A program made the position numbers and the translations under genes. A stretch of DNA of 64,000 nucleotides. Source: Halobacillus amylolyticus (GTDB lineage Bacteria; Bacillota; Bacilli; Bacillales; Halobacillaceae). The notes under the pieces are model-generated. The model did no database searches, was not told the origin of the DNA, and saw only the letters and a program-made list of their open reading frames with translations. How positions within the stretch are numbered: position 1 is the stretch's first letter; each line of letters starts with the position of its first letter. This document shows positions 38,564 to 47,584 of the stretch, one piece after another. Where the stretch lies: positions 1,178,001 through 1,242,000 of the forward strand of contig NZ_CP095075.1 of assembly GCF_022921115.1 (NCBI RefSeq), in the 5' to 3' direction.

Positions 38564-38674
38564 AGAATCACTGCTAGTTTGGATAGAATCTTTCCTGCTT
38601 GAGGAAGAATCATCGTAGATTCGGACAGAATCTCTCGCAATTTCGGCAGAATTCTTATCACTTTGGGTAGAATA
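38564..38674 (+). repeat. Tandem degenerate 21-bp repeat, six units
   Basis: AGAATC-like cores begin at 38564, 38585, 38606, 38627, 38648 and 38669, exactly 21 bases apart. The unit consensus is AGAATC-N9-TT-N-GG-N-N, with the last cores AGAATT and AGAATA. Weaker units may extend upstream to 38524. A hairpin ACCCTGG / CCAGGGT (38675-38697) follows, then a terminator-like AGCAGAA/TTCTGCT with T tract. It sits between convergent prpE and yjbO. The same repeat is at 62390-62520 on the other strand. Confidence 0.85.
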
Positions 38675-38773
38675 ACCCTGGTATCAAAAACCAGGGTAAA
38701 GGCCAAACAAGAGCAGAAACGGTCAGCATAAAAAAGCCAGCTTCTGCTTTTTTATTAAACAGGAGCTGCTTTT

Positions 38774-39649
38774 TTATTTTCGTTTATCCCATGTTTTCGG
38801 CGGAGGGGAGTGAAAGCAGAACTCCTCTCCTGATAAGGGATGGATAAACGTTAATTGATGACAATGCAGAGCATGTCCTTCACTCATTGAGGAATTGAAT
38901 TCGCCATACAGCGTATCTCCAACAAGTGGGTGGCCAATTGAGGACATATGCACTCTAATTTGATGTGTCCTCCCTGTTCGCAAAATGAGATGTACTAAAC
39001 TGGCAGAATGGAAACATTCCTCCACCCTATATTCAGTCGCTGATTTTTTTCCAAAAGGTGAAGTTTCCCGCTCTATAATTGAGCCTGGTTTTCTCCTTAT
39101 TGGAGAGCTAATCAAACCAGCGCGAGGGTCAGGGCATCCTTTAACAAGTGCCGTATAACAACGTTTGATTTGATGATCTTTCATTAGTTTTCCGTGACTA
39201 TATTGATGTTTTGCAACTAAGAGAAGACCGGACGTGTCGCGGTCAAGTCTTGTTACAATATGAACAGTATAGTCATACTTTTGCAAATCATAATAGTGAA
39301 TAATTCCATTCGCTAATGTTTGTGAAGGGTGGTTAGCCGATGGAGATACGGCCAATCCAGGTTGCTTGTTAATAATTAGAACGTCCTCGTCCTCGTAAAT
39401 AATCTGTAGCGGGATAGATACAGGAACAAGCACATCCGCACGCTTTTCAGGCGGAAATAAGACCGTAATCATATCTTCACTTGTAAGCCTTGTCCACATA
39501 GATGTTTGACCACCATTGACTAAAACCAGCCCTTCCCCCTTCACTTTTTTCATTAGCTGCCTGGAAAAGGATGCTCCATCTACTAAATAATCCTTTACCG
39601 TTTTCCCTTCAAACTTTTGAGAAATGACCCATGTCTTCTGATATGGCAT
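38774..39649 (-). CDS. yjbO: RluD-family pseudouridine synthase YjbO
   Basis: 291 aa. An N-terminal S4-like RNA-binding part (SFSRQLMKKVKGEGLVLVNG near 30) precedes the catalytic domain with HIVTRLDRDTSGLLLVAKH near 135 (catalytic Asp in RLDRDTSG) and LRTGRTHQIRVHMSSIGHPL near 220. It modifies uridines in RNA; the exact site is not known. It starts in a TAATG overlap with the nadK stop, so it is coupled to it. Confidence 0.92.
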   Translation of the reverse strand: MPYQKTWVISQKFEGKTVKDYLVDGASFSRQLMKKVKGEGLVLVNGGQTSMWTRLTSEDMITVLFPPEKRADVLVPVSIPLQIIYEDEDVLIINKQPGLAVSPSANHPSQTLANGIIHYYDLQKYDYTVHIVTRLDRDTSGLLLVAKHQYSHGKLMKDHQIKRCYTALVKGCPDPRAGLISSPIRRKPGSIIERETSPFGKKSATEYRVEECFHSASLVHLILRTGRTHQIRVHMSSIGHPLVGDTLYGEFNSSMSEGHALHCHQLTFIHPLSGEEFCFHSPPPKTWDKRK

Positions 39650-40455
39650 TAGGAAGAATAATCATCAGATACGAAGGAGTCGTGTACCCTTTTCCAAAAT
39701 GGGAAAGGCCGAAAACGGGCAAAACGTACCTTCTCTTTTGCAACTCGAAATTGGATGGATTTTACATCTTTATATGTTCGTGTAATGTGATCAATTGTAA
39801 ACAAGAAGCTGCGCTCATTTAATGGTTTTAACAAGCATGTGTGATGGCCTGGCAGGATTAATGGTGAGCCGATGGTTCGAAACACGCGGTTATTAATTGA
39901 TGCCATCTCAGCAATTTGAATCGCTTCAAGTGACGGATGAAGGATGGCCCCGCCTAGTGCCTTATTGTAAGCTGTACTCCCTGAAGGCGTAGATATACAA
40001 AGTCCATCTCCTCGGAATGTTTCAAAGTGATCTCCTTTTATATCAATATCAAAAACGACAGAACCTTCTGAGGTTTTAATCGCGCACTCATTTAATGCTA
40101 AATAGCGATCTTCTTCTTCGCCACTCTTTGGTCTAATAATCACTTCAAGCAGAGGATATTCCACAACTTGAAATGGAGTTCGAGCAATTTCAATGATCAG
40201 CTTCTCGAGCTCCTCAGGCATCCAGTCTGCATAGAAGCCTAAATGCCCTGTATGCACACCAATAAAGGCCGTTTGATCTAGGCGGTGTACATAAGTATGA
40301 AAAGCCTCTAGTAACGTTCCATCTCCCCCAACTGAAATCGCAAGGTCGGGTTCCTCCTCATCGTACTCTAATTTAAATTCCGTCAGATAGCTTTTTATTT
40401 TTGTGCGAATCTCATTCGACTTTTTGTCGCCTTTTGAGAGTATAGAGAACTTCAT
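39649..40455 (-). CDS. nadK: NAD kinase
   Basis: 268 aa; phosphorylates NAD to NADP. The ATP site [15 protein letters not shown] is near residue 45 and [21 protein letters not shown] near 145. The start at 40455 is set by a GAGGGGTGG site and by the family N-terminus [10 protein letters not shown]; the reading upstream is inside yjbM. The order yjbM-nadK-yjbO is the same as in B. subtilis. Confidence 0.95.
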   Translation of the reverse strand: MKFSILSKGDKKSNEIRTKIKSYLTEFKLEYDEEEPDLAISVGGDGTLLEAFHTYVHRLDQTAFIGVHTGHLGFYADWMPEELEKLIIEIARTPFQVVEYPLLEVIIRPKSGEEEDRYLALNECAIKTSEGSVVFDIDIKGDHFETFRGDGLCISTPSGSTAYNKALGGAILHPSLEAIQIAEMASINNRVFRTIGSPLILPGHHTCLLKPLNERSFLFTIDHITRTYKDVKSIQFRVAKEKVRFARFRPFPFWKRVHDSFVSDDYSS

Positions 40456-40471
40456 TTGCTTATCCACCCCT

Positions 40472-41110
40472 CTATGATTTCTTCGTTTGTCTTTTTTGCT
40501 CTTCTTTACGGTTGAAGATTTTCTGGGCCTCTTGAATTTCGTGCTTAATCTTTGACATTTCCTCATCTAGTAAAAAGGCAGCCTCTGCTGCACGCTTTAA
40601 ACGTGCCTTTATATCAGACGGAATTTTTCCTGCGTATTTATAATTAAGAGAATGCTCATTTGTCGCCCAAAAATTCATCGCCAATGTGCGGATTTGGATT
40701 TCAGCTAACACTTTTTTCTCCCCATGAATTGTTTCAACAGGGTATTTAATAATCACATGATAGGATCGATAACCGCTGTCTTTTTTCTCACTAATATAGT
40801 CCTTCTCTTCAACGATATCGAAATCCTTACGATTGGTTAGCATATGAACAACAGAATAAATATCGTCTACAAATTGGCAAACGACTCTTACTCCGGCAAT
40901 ATCTTGCAACTCTTCTTCCATGTCTTCAGGGTTAATACCTCTTCGGCGAGTTTTTTCAATAATACTTGTCTTCGGCTTTACTCTTCCTGTGACAAATTCA
41001 ATAGGAGATTGCTCGCGCTCATATTCAAATTGTTGCCTCATACCTTTTAATTTAACCTTAAGTTCGTCAACTACTTGCGTATAAGGTGCTATAAAAATAT
41101 CCCAATTCAT
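40472..41110 (-). CDS. yjbM: Small alarmone synthetase YjbM (SasB/RelQ)
   Basis: 212 aa GTP pyrophosphokinase, RelA/SpoT synthetase domain only. Seen are [20 protein letters not shown] near 40, the active-site [19 protein letters not shown] near 75 and [14 protein letters not shown] near 115; a C-terminal coiled segment follows. It makes (p)ppGpp under stress. ATG at 41110 follows AAAGGTGG. 17 bases before nadK, so one operon. Confidence 0.93.
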   Translation of the reverse strand: MNWDIFIAPYTQVVDELKVKLKGMRQQFEYEREQSPIEFVTGRVKPKTSIIEKTRRRGINPEDMEEELQDIAGVRVVCQFVDDIYSVVHMLTNRKDFDIVEEKDYISEKKDSGYRSYHVIIKYPVETIHGEKKVLAEIQIRTLAMNFWATNEHSLNYKYAGKIPSDIKARLKRAAEAAFLLDEEMSKIKHEIQEAQKIFNRKEEQKRQTKKS

Positions 41111-41282
41111 TCGAAGAGAACCACCTTTATGTATCAATCTGTATAATATATATGTGTGTTTAGACTCACAAACATTGTATCATAATCTCATTCCATCACC
41201 AGAATTTAACTCAGGTGATCAGTGGCTAACTTTTGCAATTCTAACCTAATATAAACCATAATTAAAGATGAGGTGACACATT

Positions 41283-41864
41283 ATGGCCCAAGAAATCGAA
41301 ATTGAATTTAAAAATTTATTATCCGAAAAAGAATATTATAAACTTTACACTCACCTATCCTTCGAAACAGTTGATCGTATTGAGCAAACGAATTATTATT
41401 TTGAAACAGAGGATCTCAAATTGCGAAATAAGGGCGCAGCTTTAAGAGTACGACAAAAGAATGATACATGGACAGTAACTTTAAAGGAACCTCATCCTGA
41501 TGGGCTTCTAGAAACTCATGATCAACTGTCCAAAGAAACAGCTGACCTCTGGATTAACGACCAAATTTCGGATGCTCCCAACGTAGACAATCAATTAAAT
41601 AAGCTCGGTATTTCCACAAGCGACTTACGTTATATCGGGTTTTTAACAACTCACAGAAAAGAACGCGAATACAAGGACACGCTTATCGTGTTGGATCATA
41701 GTTTTTATTATGATGAATCTGATTATGAGTTGGAATTAGAAGCATCATCAAAGCAACAAGGTGAAAAAGTATTTGACGAGCTTTTAAGTACCTATCATAT
41801 TCCTAAAAGGCAGACAGAAAATAAAATAAAAAGGTTCTATCAGGCTAAACTAAAATCAGAATAG
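41283..41864 (+). CDS. yjbK: CYTH-domain protein YjbK
   Basis: 193 aa. CYTH (triphosphate tunnel) fold: EIEIEFKNLL at the N-terminus is the ExExK signature, followed by TNYYFETEDLKLRNKGAALR, VRQKNDTWTVTLKEP and a late LELEASSKQQGEKVFDELL. It probably hydrolyses or binds inorganic or nucleoside triphosphates. Divergent from yjbM, as in B. subtilis. Confidence 0.93.
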   Translation: MAQEIEIEFKNLLSEKEYYKLYTHLSFETVDRIEQTNYYFETEDLKLRNKGAALRVRQKNDTWTVTLKEPHPDGLLETHDQLSKETADLWINDQISDAPNVDNQLNKLGISTSDLRYIGFLTTHRKEREYKDTLIVLDHSFYYDESDYELELEASSKQQGEKVFDELLSTYHIPKRQTENKIKRFYQAKLKSE

Positions 41865-41919
41865 TTGCCGTTCACGTTCAGCGTTGCTAAAATGAATAAA
41901 CAGACAAGGAAGGGATCGT

Positions 41920-42321
41920 ATGAATGATAAGCCTGGCAGCATTTACGAGGCTATAGGTGAAGATAAGATCAATGTGCTGGTGGATTGCTTTTATAGTCAC
42001 GTAAGCAAGCATCCAGATCTTATCCCTATATTCCCAGAAGATTTAACGGAAACCGCCCGAAAGCAAAAACAGTTTTTGACACAATTTTTTGGAGGCCCTC
42101 CTCTATATATACAAGAGCATGGTCACCCTATGCTAAGAGCACGACATCTCCCTTTTGTGATTACACCTAAGAGAAAAGATGCCTGGCTGTCCTGTATGGC
42201 AAAAGCACTCGAGGAAGCTGACATTCAGAATCCTTATCGTCAAGCCATGTTTGAACGGTTAATGATGACAGCCAACCATATGATGAATACACCAGAAGAT
42301 GAGAAAGGAGAATCGATGTGA
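41920..42321 (+). CDS. yjbI: Truncated haemoglobin YjbI (group II)
   Basis: 133 aa. FYSHVSKHPDLIPIFPEDL, KQFLTQFFGGPPLY and the proximal-histidine region MLRARHLPFVIT near residue 75 define a group II (GlbO-type) globin; KDAWLSCM gives the conserved Trp. It may protect SpxH or handle NO/O2. It overlaps the spxH start by 4 bases. Confidence 0.95.
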   Translation: MNDKPGSIYEAIGEDKINVLVDCFYSHVSKHPDLIPIFPEDLTETARKQKQFLTQFFGGPPLYIQEHGHPMLRARHLPFVITPKRKDAWLSCMAKALEEADIQNPYRQAMFERLMMTANHMMNTPEDEKGESM

Positions 42322-43205
42322 GTTGGAAAAGCATGAGCAGCTCTTCAGAGAAACAGGAAACCTCAAGTGGTTTTTTTGACCTTCTAAAGCGGCCTATTGA
42401 GATGTATGTTTTTATTGATCCCCTCTGTCCTGAATGCTGGTCACTTGAACCGTTCTTAAAAAAGCTCACGATCGAATATGGACGCTTCTTTACCATTCGC
42501 CCAATTATTAGCGGCAATTTAGCATCGTTTCAACAATTAAAATCAGAGAAGCGCGAAATCCTCAAGAAAGTATGGGACAAAACAGGGTCACGCACAGGCA
42601 TGTGTTGTGATGGGGATGTATGGATGGAAAACCCTGTTTCTTCCCCTTTGGTTACTGCTCTAGCTGTAAAAGCAGCCGAACTCCAAGGGAAGAAAGCCGG
42701 TATGCGTTTCTTAAGAAAAGTACAAGAATATGTATTCCTAGAAAGAAAAAATATATCTGATGAAAACATTTTGATTGAATGTGCAAGTAAAAGTCATTTA
42801 GACGTTGATGAATTCCAAAAAGATTTGCATGCTGATGCTGCACGAAAAGCGCTTCAGTGTGATTTAAAATTAACGAAGGAGATGGATGTGGACTCTACAC
42901 CAACCATGGTCATCTTCAATGAATCCGAAGAAGATGCCGGTCTTAAAATTACCGGACTTTATTCATATGATGTATATGTCAAAGTTTTAAAAGAAATGCT
43001 TCAGAAGGACCCAAGGCCAGCCGTAAAGCCTGAACTAGAAGATTTCTTATGTCACTATCGATTCGTAGCAAACAAAGAGGTTTCCGTTGTCTACGACTGG
43101 ACAGAGCAGCAAACAAAGAAAGAATTGAAGAAGCTAGTACTGCGGCAAAAGGTGCGCGAAGTTCCTGTTAAACAAGGAACATTTTGGAAATATATCAGTT
43201 CTTGA
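42318..43205 (+). CDS. spxH: ClpXP adaptor protein SpxH (YjbH)
   Basis: 295 aa. DsbA/thioredoxin-like fold with VFIDPLCPECWSLEPFLKK near 30, a CPEC motif, and MDVDSTPTMVIFNES near 195. SpxH delivers Spx to ClpXP; its target, spx, is also in this window at 49.3 kb. GTG start in a GTGA overlap with the yjbI stop, AAAGGAG 7 bases before. Confidence 0.93.
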   Translation: MSWKSMSSSSEKQETSSGFFDLLKRPIEMYVFIDPLCPECWSLEPFLKKLTIEYGRFFTIRPIISGNLASFQQLKSEKREILKKVWDKTGSRTGMCCDGDVWMENPVSSPLVTALAVKAAELQGKKAGMRFLRKVQEYVFLERKNISDENILIECASKSHLDVDEFQKDLHADAARKALQCDLKLTKEMDVDSTPTMVIFNESEEDAGLKITGLYSYDVYVKVLKEMLQKDPRPAVKPELEDFLCHYRFVANKEVSVVYDWTEQQTKKELKKLVLRQKVREVPVKQGTFWKYISS

Positions 43206-43255
43206 CTTGTTAACGGTTACAGGAGACCGTAAAAATTCGAATAGGAGCGTATGTA

Positions 43256-43294
43256 GGAAGCATTAGCACATGACTGCTTATGCTTCCTTTTTTA
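43256..43294 (+). terminator. Terminator after yjbI-spxH
   Basis: GGAAGCAT-AGCA / TGCT-ATGCTTCC stem followed by TTTTTTA. Confidence 0.88.
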
Positions 43295-43626
43295 GGGGTA
43301 TTGGTGACCTGCACAGTTAAAGCTGTGAATTTCTTCACTAATTAAGCATATCAATCTATCCCCTGATAGACAAGATTTAACTGCAAATGTTCACAATGTT
43401 GTCAATAGACATATTTTTTGATTGCAGAAATAATGGGAATTTTATCGTTCATATGCCTGCAGTCACCTAGAACCATTGATTAGCCGACAAAACATTGGAT
43501 TGTTATCTTCAAACACATGTGCTTATAGGATGAGAATAACCCTCTTACGCATTTATCTTATTTTCGGTCGTCAACAAAACAGCTAGTAAGAAATAAAACT
43601 TTGCAGAGATTTCACCTATAGTGAGT

Positions 43627-43768
43627 GTTCAAAGAGTTGCCAAATTAGAAACAAGAAGTTCGAGGCGCGAAAGGTTTGAGGACCACAGCGTATGACTTTC
43701 ATACGTGAGGACCGGAAAAACCGAGCAATGAAGAAATTCGCCGTTTATCATTTGGTGACTTTTTGAAC
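43627..43768. repeat. Short structured element with terminal inverted repeats (MITE-like)
   Basis: About 142 bases. Left end GTTCAAAGAGTTGCCAAAT and the reverse complement of the right end, GTTCAAAAAGTCACCAAAT, agree at 15-16 of 19 positions. Inside are a CGTATGA/TCATACG hairpin flanked by two GAGGACC copies and a GCGCGAAAGG/AAATTCGCC region. No coding capacity. The remaining spacer from 43295 to 43626 and 43769 to 43870 shows nothing further. Confidence 0.65.
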
Positions 43769-43871
43769 AACCTCTTACAGGCAAGCACCTATAACAAGTA
43801 ATTTCTTATCATTGGCCTCACCCTATCATTATCTAATGGTGGCGGTTCCGTTCGTCTTAATAATCATAAGT

Positions 43872-43975
43872 GGCGGGGAAACGGCGAGACTCCCTGTGGG
43901 AGCACCAAACTTGTCGAGACCCACAGAGGCTCGATGTTCGCCCACGGAAAGCGAGCCGTTGCCCCGTCCCCTCCT
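43872..43975 (+). repeat. GC-rich palindromic intergenic repeat, fuller copy
   Basis: Starts GGCGGGGAAACGGCGAGACT and ends CGGAAAGCGAGCCGTTGCCC, so the ends pair (GGGGAAACGGC with GCCGTTGCCCC) around an imperfect internal palindrome CTGTGGG. Much richer in GC than flanks. A partial copy is at 31.6 kb. This type of repeat is widespread in Bacillaceae; open readings through it are not genes. Confidence 0.7.
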
Positions 43976-44204
43976 CCTTTTTTATAACGGAACTCACCCT
44001 CAACAATCGGAAACCTTTGTAAGAATATCACCAACCAAGAGAACACAAATATACATGTTTTATTCATCAGCTTGTATATCTGTGCTCTTTGTCATACAAA
44101 AACCACCCGGCCAGTTCATACCTAACAAAAATGCCAAATAACAGAATGAGCTGTTCTGATTTTCACTTGAATTAATAAAATAATGACAAAGGAGGTTTCT
44201 ACAA

Positions 44205-44384
44205 ATGAAACGATGGGTTATTTTGGGCTATATCCCCTTATTTATTTTGTTGATCATGTTCCACATATTTGGATTAATGTTCCTGTTCCCATTATATATT
44301 ACTGCCCCTCTCCTTTTCGTTTCCATTTATATGTTTATTGCCCTCATCTATCATAAAAAAAAATTTCGCGGGTTTATAAAATGA
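44205..44384 (+). CDS. Small membrane protein, 59 aa
   Basis: Reads MKRWVILGYIPLFILLIMFH, then two hydrophobic spans with a short break at FHIFGLMFLF and a cytoplasmic basic end YHKKKFRGFIK. An excellent GGAGG site sits 9 bases before ATG and a strong terminator follows 10 bases after the stop, so it is a real stand-alone gene. Family not recognised. Confidence 0.75.
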   Translation: MKRWVILGYIPLFILLIMFHIFGLMFLFPLYITAPLLFVSIYMFIALIYHKKKFRGFIK

Positions 44385-44393
44385 ATAACCAAA

Positions 44394-44438
44394 AACGATC
44401 CCGTATCACCTGAGGTGATACGGGATCGTTTTTTTTTT
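44394..44438. terminator. Strong terminator between the small membrane gene and pepF
   Basis: 17-bp perfect stem AACGATCCCGTATCACC / GGTGATACGGGATCGTT, 3-base loop, T8 after it. Confidence 0.95.
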
Positions 44439-44464
44439 AGAATAACCTTTAGAAATTCGTTCAC

Positions 44465-46276
44465 TTAATTTAGAAGAAGCTGTTCCATCTCATCAAGTTT
44501 CTCTTCAAATACGTCCAAAGCTTTTAGAATAGGCTCTTTTGAAGTCATATCTACCCCTGCTTTCTTCAACACTTCTATTGGATAATCACTGCTCCCTGCC
44601 TTTAGAAAGCTCATATAACGTTCAACGGCAGGCTCCCCTTCAGTTAGAATCTGCTCAGCCAGGGTAGTCGCTGCTGCATACCCAGTCGAATACTGATACA
44701 CATAGTATCCCATATAAAAGTGAGGGATTCGGGCCCATTCCAAGCCAATCTCTTCATCAATGACAATATCATTTCCGAAGTATTTTTTATTTAAGTCGTA
44801 ATAAAGCTGTGTCAGTTTATCAGCTGTCAATGCTTCACCTTTTTGAGCTTGGATATGGATTTCATGTTCAAACTCTGCAAACATTGTCTGACGGAAGACG
44901 GTTCCGCGGAATCCTTCAAGAAAGTTATTTAACAGGTAAAGCTTCTCTTTTTTATCATCTGTTTGCTTCTGCATATAATCATTCAATAATGCTTCATTAC
45001 ATGTTGAAGCCACTTCCGCTACAAAAATAGAATAATTTCCATAACGATAAGGCTGATTGTTATGTGTGTAATAACTGTGCAGGGAATGACCAAGCTCATG
45101 GGCCAAGGTAAATAAATTATTCACATCATCCTGCCAATTCATTAAAATAAATGGTTTTGTTCCGTAATGACCGGAAGAATAGGCGCCGCTGCGCTTGCCC
45201 TTATTCTCTTCGACATCAATCCAGCGGCTTGAAAGTCCTTTTCGAACAATGTCCACATAATCCTTCCCTAGAGGTTCAAGTGCTTTGAGAACATGTTCCT
45301 TTGCCTCATCATAGGATACTTCCATTTCGGCATCTTTCACGAGTGGTGTATACAAGTCATACATGTGAAGCTCATCCAGCTCAAGTACCTTTTTCCTAAG
45401 TTCGACATATCGATGCATAAGCGGCAACCGTTCTTCTACGGCTTCAATTAAGTTATCATACACTTTTTCGGGAATTTTGTTGCCATCTAATGCTGATTCA
45501 CGGGCGCTCTCATACTTTTTCGTTTCCGCAAAGAAGTTGTTCTTTTTCACATGGCCGCCTAATGTGGAAGCAAACGTATTTTTAAAAGAGCCAAACGTAT
45601 CATACATCGCTTTAAATGCATTCTTTCTAACTTCCCGATCCTCTGACTTTAGGAATCCGACATAACGTCCGTGGGTCAGATCCACCTCGTTCCCCTCCTC
45701 ATCTTTAATGGAAGGAAAAGTTAAGTCAGCATTGTTTAAAGCTCCAAATGTTTGAGAAGGATTTGATGCTATTTCAGAAAAGCCTGAAAGCAATTTCTCT
45801 TCCTCTTCACTAAGCACGTGTTCCTTTTTTCTCATAATTTCGTTTAATGTATGCTCATACTCCTTGAGCTTGTCATGTTCCTTCATATATTGCTTCACTG
45901 TGTCTTCTGAAAGTGACAAAATCTCAGGTACAATAAAACTCATTGAGGAAGAAACCTGTGTTAACAAGCTTTCTGCTTTTGCATTCATCTCTTGATAGTG
46001 TGAATTAGTTGTATCTTGATCACTTCGCATATGAGCATAAGTAAATAACTTCCCTATCTTATTAGAAATACGGTCCTGTATGGAGAGCAGTTCATATAAT
46101 TGGTCTGCTGAGTTACCAAGCGTTCCTTTAAAAGCTTGTACTTCAGGAATAAGCTTTTTAATTTCTTCAAATTCTTTATACCATTCATCATCACTAGCAA
46201 AGATCGTGTTAAGATCCCACGTTAATTCCTCTGGGATCTCTTCTCTTTTTGGTAATTGTTTTGTTGTAGATGCCAT
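44465..46276 (-). CDS. pepF: Oligoendopeptidase F
   Basis: 603 aa M3 zinc peptidase. The HExxH motif is in FTLAHELGHSLHSYYT near 385, with GNYSIFVAEVASTCNEALL after it giving the third ligand. The N-terminal EELTWDLNTIFASDDEWYKE is the standard PepF opening. ATG at 46276 fits GGAGG. Acts on intracellular oligopeptides; in B. subtilis it influences sporulation initiation when overexpressed. Order coiA-pepF is conserved. Confidence 0.95.
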   Translation of the reverse strand: MASTTKQLPKREEIPEELTWDLNTIFASDDEWYKEFEEIKKLIPEVQAFKGTLGNSADQLYELLSIQDRISNKIGKLFTYAHMRSDQDTTNSHYQEMNAKAESLLTQVSSSMSFIVPEILSLSEDTVKQYMKEHDKLKEYEHTLNEIMRKKEHVLSEEEEKLLSGFSEIASNPSQTFGALNNADLTFPSIKDEEGNEVDLTHGRYVGFLKSEDREVRKNAFKAMYDTFGSFKNTFASTLGGHVKKNNFFAETKKYESARESALDGNKIPEKVYDNLIEAVEERLPLMHRYVELRKKVLELDELHMYDLYTPLVKDAEMEVSYDEAKEHVLKALEPLGKDYVDIVRKGLSSRWIDVEENKGKRSGAYSSGHYGTKPFILMNWQDDVNNLFTLAHELGHSLHSYYTHNNQPYRYGNYSIFVAEVASTCNEALLNDYMQKQTDDKKEKLYLLNNFLEGFRGTVFRQTMFAEFEHEIHIQAQKGEALTADKLTQLYYDLNKKYFGNDIVIDEEIGLEWARIPHFYMGYYVYQYSTGYAAATTLAEQILTEGEPAVERYMSFLKAGSSDYPIEVLKKAGVDMTSKEPILKALDVFEEKLDEMEQLLLN

Positions 46277-46340
46277 GTACATCCTCCTTCTAAAAATTCG
46301 CTACCCTTAAAAATTCTCTATTTTGAATCAAAATCCCTTC

Positions 46341-47489
46341 CTACAAAACTACATTCGTCTGTCTTCTTAAAAAAAACATTACTCTTTTATCTTCCTCTAA
46401 GGCTTGATCAATATGAGTTGGAAATTGGATCTCCTTTAGTTTAACCCATTCCCCTTCACCAGTTTTTTTAACAAAGCCCAGTTTTCCAAGCATAAGAATA
46501 TACTCTTGGATAGGATTAGCTTGGTACTGATTAATTGTCTTACACCTTACCTTTTGCTCATTATTAATCACGTCACCAATTGGCTTTTCCATAAAGTGAT
46601 CAAGTATAAATCGTGTTTGCCACATATAAGCCTTGACATGATAAATAGACTGAGACGGGACAGGTAAAAAGCAGACAGAAGGGATTAAAGAAAAGTGTTT
46701 TCCCTTTAAGTAAAGGTACTGACGCCATTGAAGCTCCTCACTTCCGACCCTTCTATGATAGGTTGTGCGCAAATGATACATTGATTTTTCCCAAATGTTC
46801 AAGTATGAAAAAGAAGGGTAGGGAACAGAGGTGAATAGTTGAGGGAATGTAACGGATTTAAGGCTGTAAAACCGAGGATTTGCATAGCAGAGAGTAGTTG
46901 AGGATCCCTGGATATGATCTGCAATAATTATAGTTTGAGCTTTTACATCTAAATAATACATGCAGAAGTTACTGTGAAAATAGTACATTAAGGACCTGTG
47001 AAAGGTTGTGTGTAATAATTGGTGCTTCCCTTTCTGTCGATATTGATTCTTTCCTATGATCCATAAAGGGAAAATTCCAGCTTCATTAAGACTTTTCGTC
47101 CGTTTTTCGATGATCTCAGGTGGAATAGTTGAACACTGAAATTCAATAGCAATTCGTTTATCGCCCACTGTAAAAAATAAGTCCGGTCGTTGGTTGGTCT
47201 CTTTCAGAAAAAATTCTAACTCAACGTCATACCCTTGGTGAGTTAACCACTGGTAAAGCAGCCACTTCCCGGACTCATGGTATTCACTTTCTCCCTGGTG
47301 TTTTCGTTCACAGTTACTGCTTGGAAAATGGGCAAAGTGAGCTGTGTGTAACCTTCCAGAACGGATTTGCAATGATTCTTTGCAGGTCGGGCAAAAATAT
47401 GTTTTCTCCTTTCTTAACTGTTCGATACGCTGCTTTGAAAGTTGGTATAGAGAACTGAGCTTTCCATTGTCGTCATACGCATACAACAA
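46341..47489 (-). CDS. coiA: Competence protein CoiA
   Basis: About 382 aa. N-terminal zinc-finger-like YFCPTCKESLQIRSGRLHTA HFAHF, then a nuclease-like core DVELEFFLKETNQRPDLFF and RIAIEFQCSTIPPEIIEKRT typical of the CoiA restriction-like fold. It helps process transforming DNA. TTG at 47489 is the best-spaced start after GGAGG; GTG at 47504 is the longer alternative. Located next to mecA as in B. subtilis. Confidence 0.88.
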   Translation of the reverse strand: MLYAYDDNGKLSSLYQLSKQRIEQLRKEKTYFCPTCKESLQIRSGRLHTAHFAHFPSSNCERKHQGESEYHESGKWLLYQWLTHQGYDVELEFFLKETNQRPDLFFTVGDKRIAIEFQCSTIPPEIIEKRTKSLNEAGIFPLWIIGKNQYRQKGKHQLLHTTFHRSLMYYFHSNFCMYYLDVKAQTIIIADHIQGSSTTLCYANPRFYSLKSVTFPQLFTSVPYPSFSYLNIWEKSMYHLRTTYHRRVGSEELQWRQYLYLKGKHFSLIPSVCFLPVPSQSIYHVKAYMWQTRFILDHFMEKPIGDVINNEQKVRCKTINQYQANPIQEYILMLGKLGFVKKTGEGEWVKLKEIQFPTHIDQALEEDKRVMFFLRRQTNVVL

Positions 47490-47547
47490 GTTTTCCACCT
47501 CCACTCTATATCATTCTATATCTAGTCATAATATCCTCTTTTTTGCA

Positions 47548-47576
47548 CAAAAAAAAGCACACTCCATTCAGTGTGC
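47548..47576 (-). terminator. mecA terminator
   Basis: Stem GCACACT / AGTGTGC with T8 on the minus strand, 9 bases after the mecA stop. Confidence 0.9.
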
Positions 47577-47584
47577 AGCCAAAA

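Noticed and set aside
38564..38674. 21-bp repeats as a CRISPR array
   Set aside because: Units are contiguous and degenerate, with no conserved 24-40-bp repeat, no unique spacers of constant length and no cas genes.
43812..44141. Plus-strand open reading frame of 109 codons
   Set aside because: It crosses the GC-rich palindromic repeat; composition is repeat-driven and no ribosome site is present.
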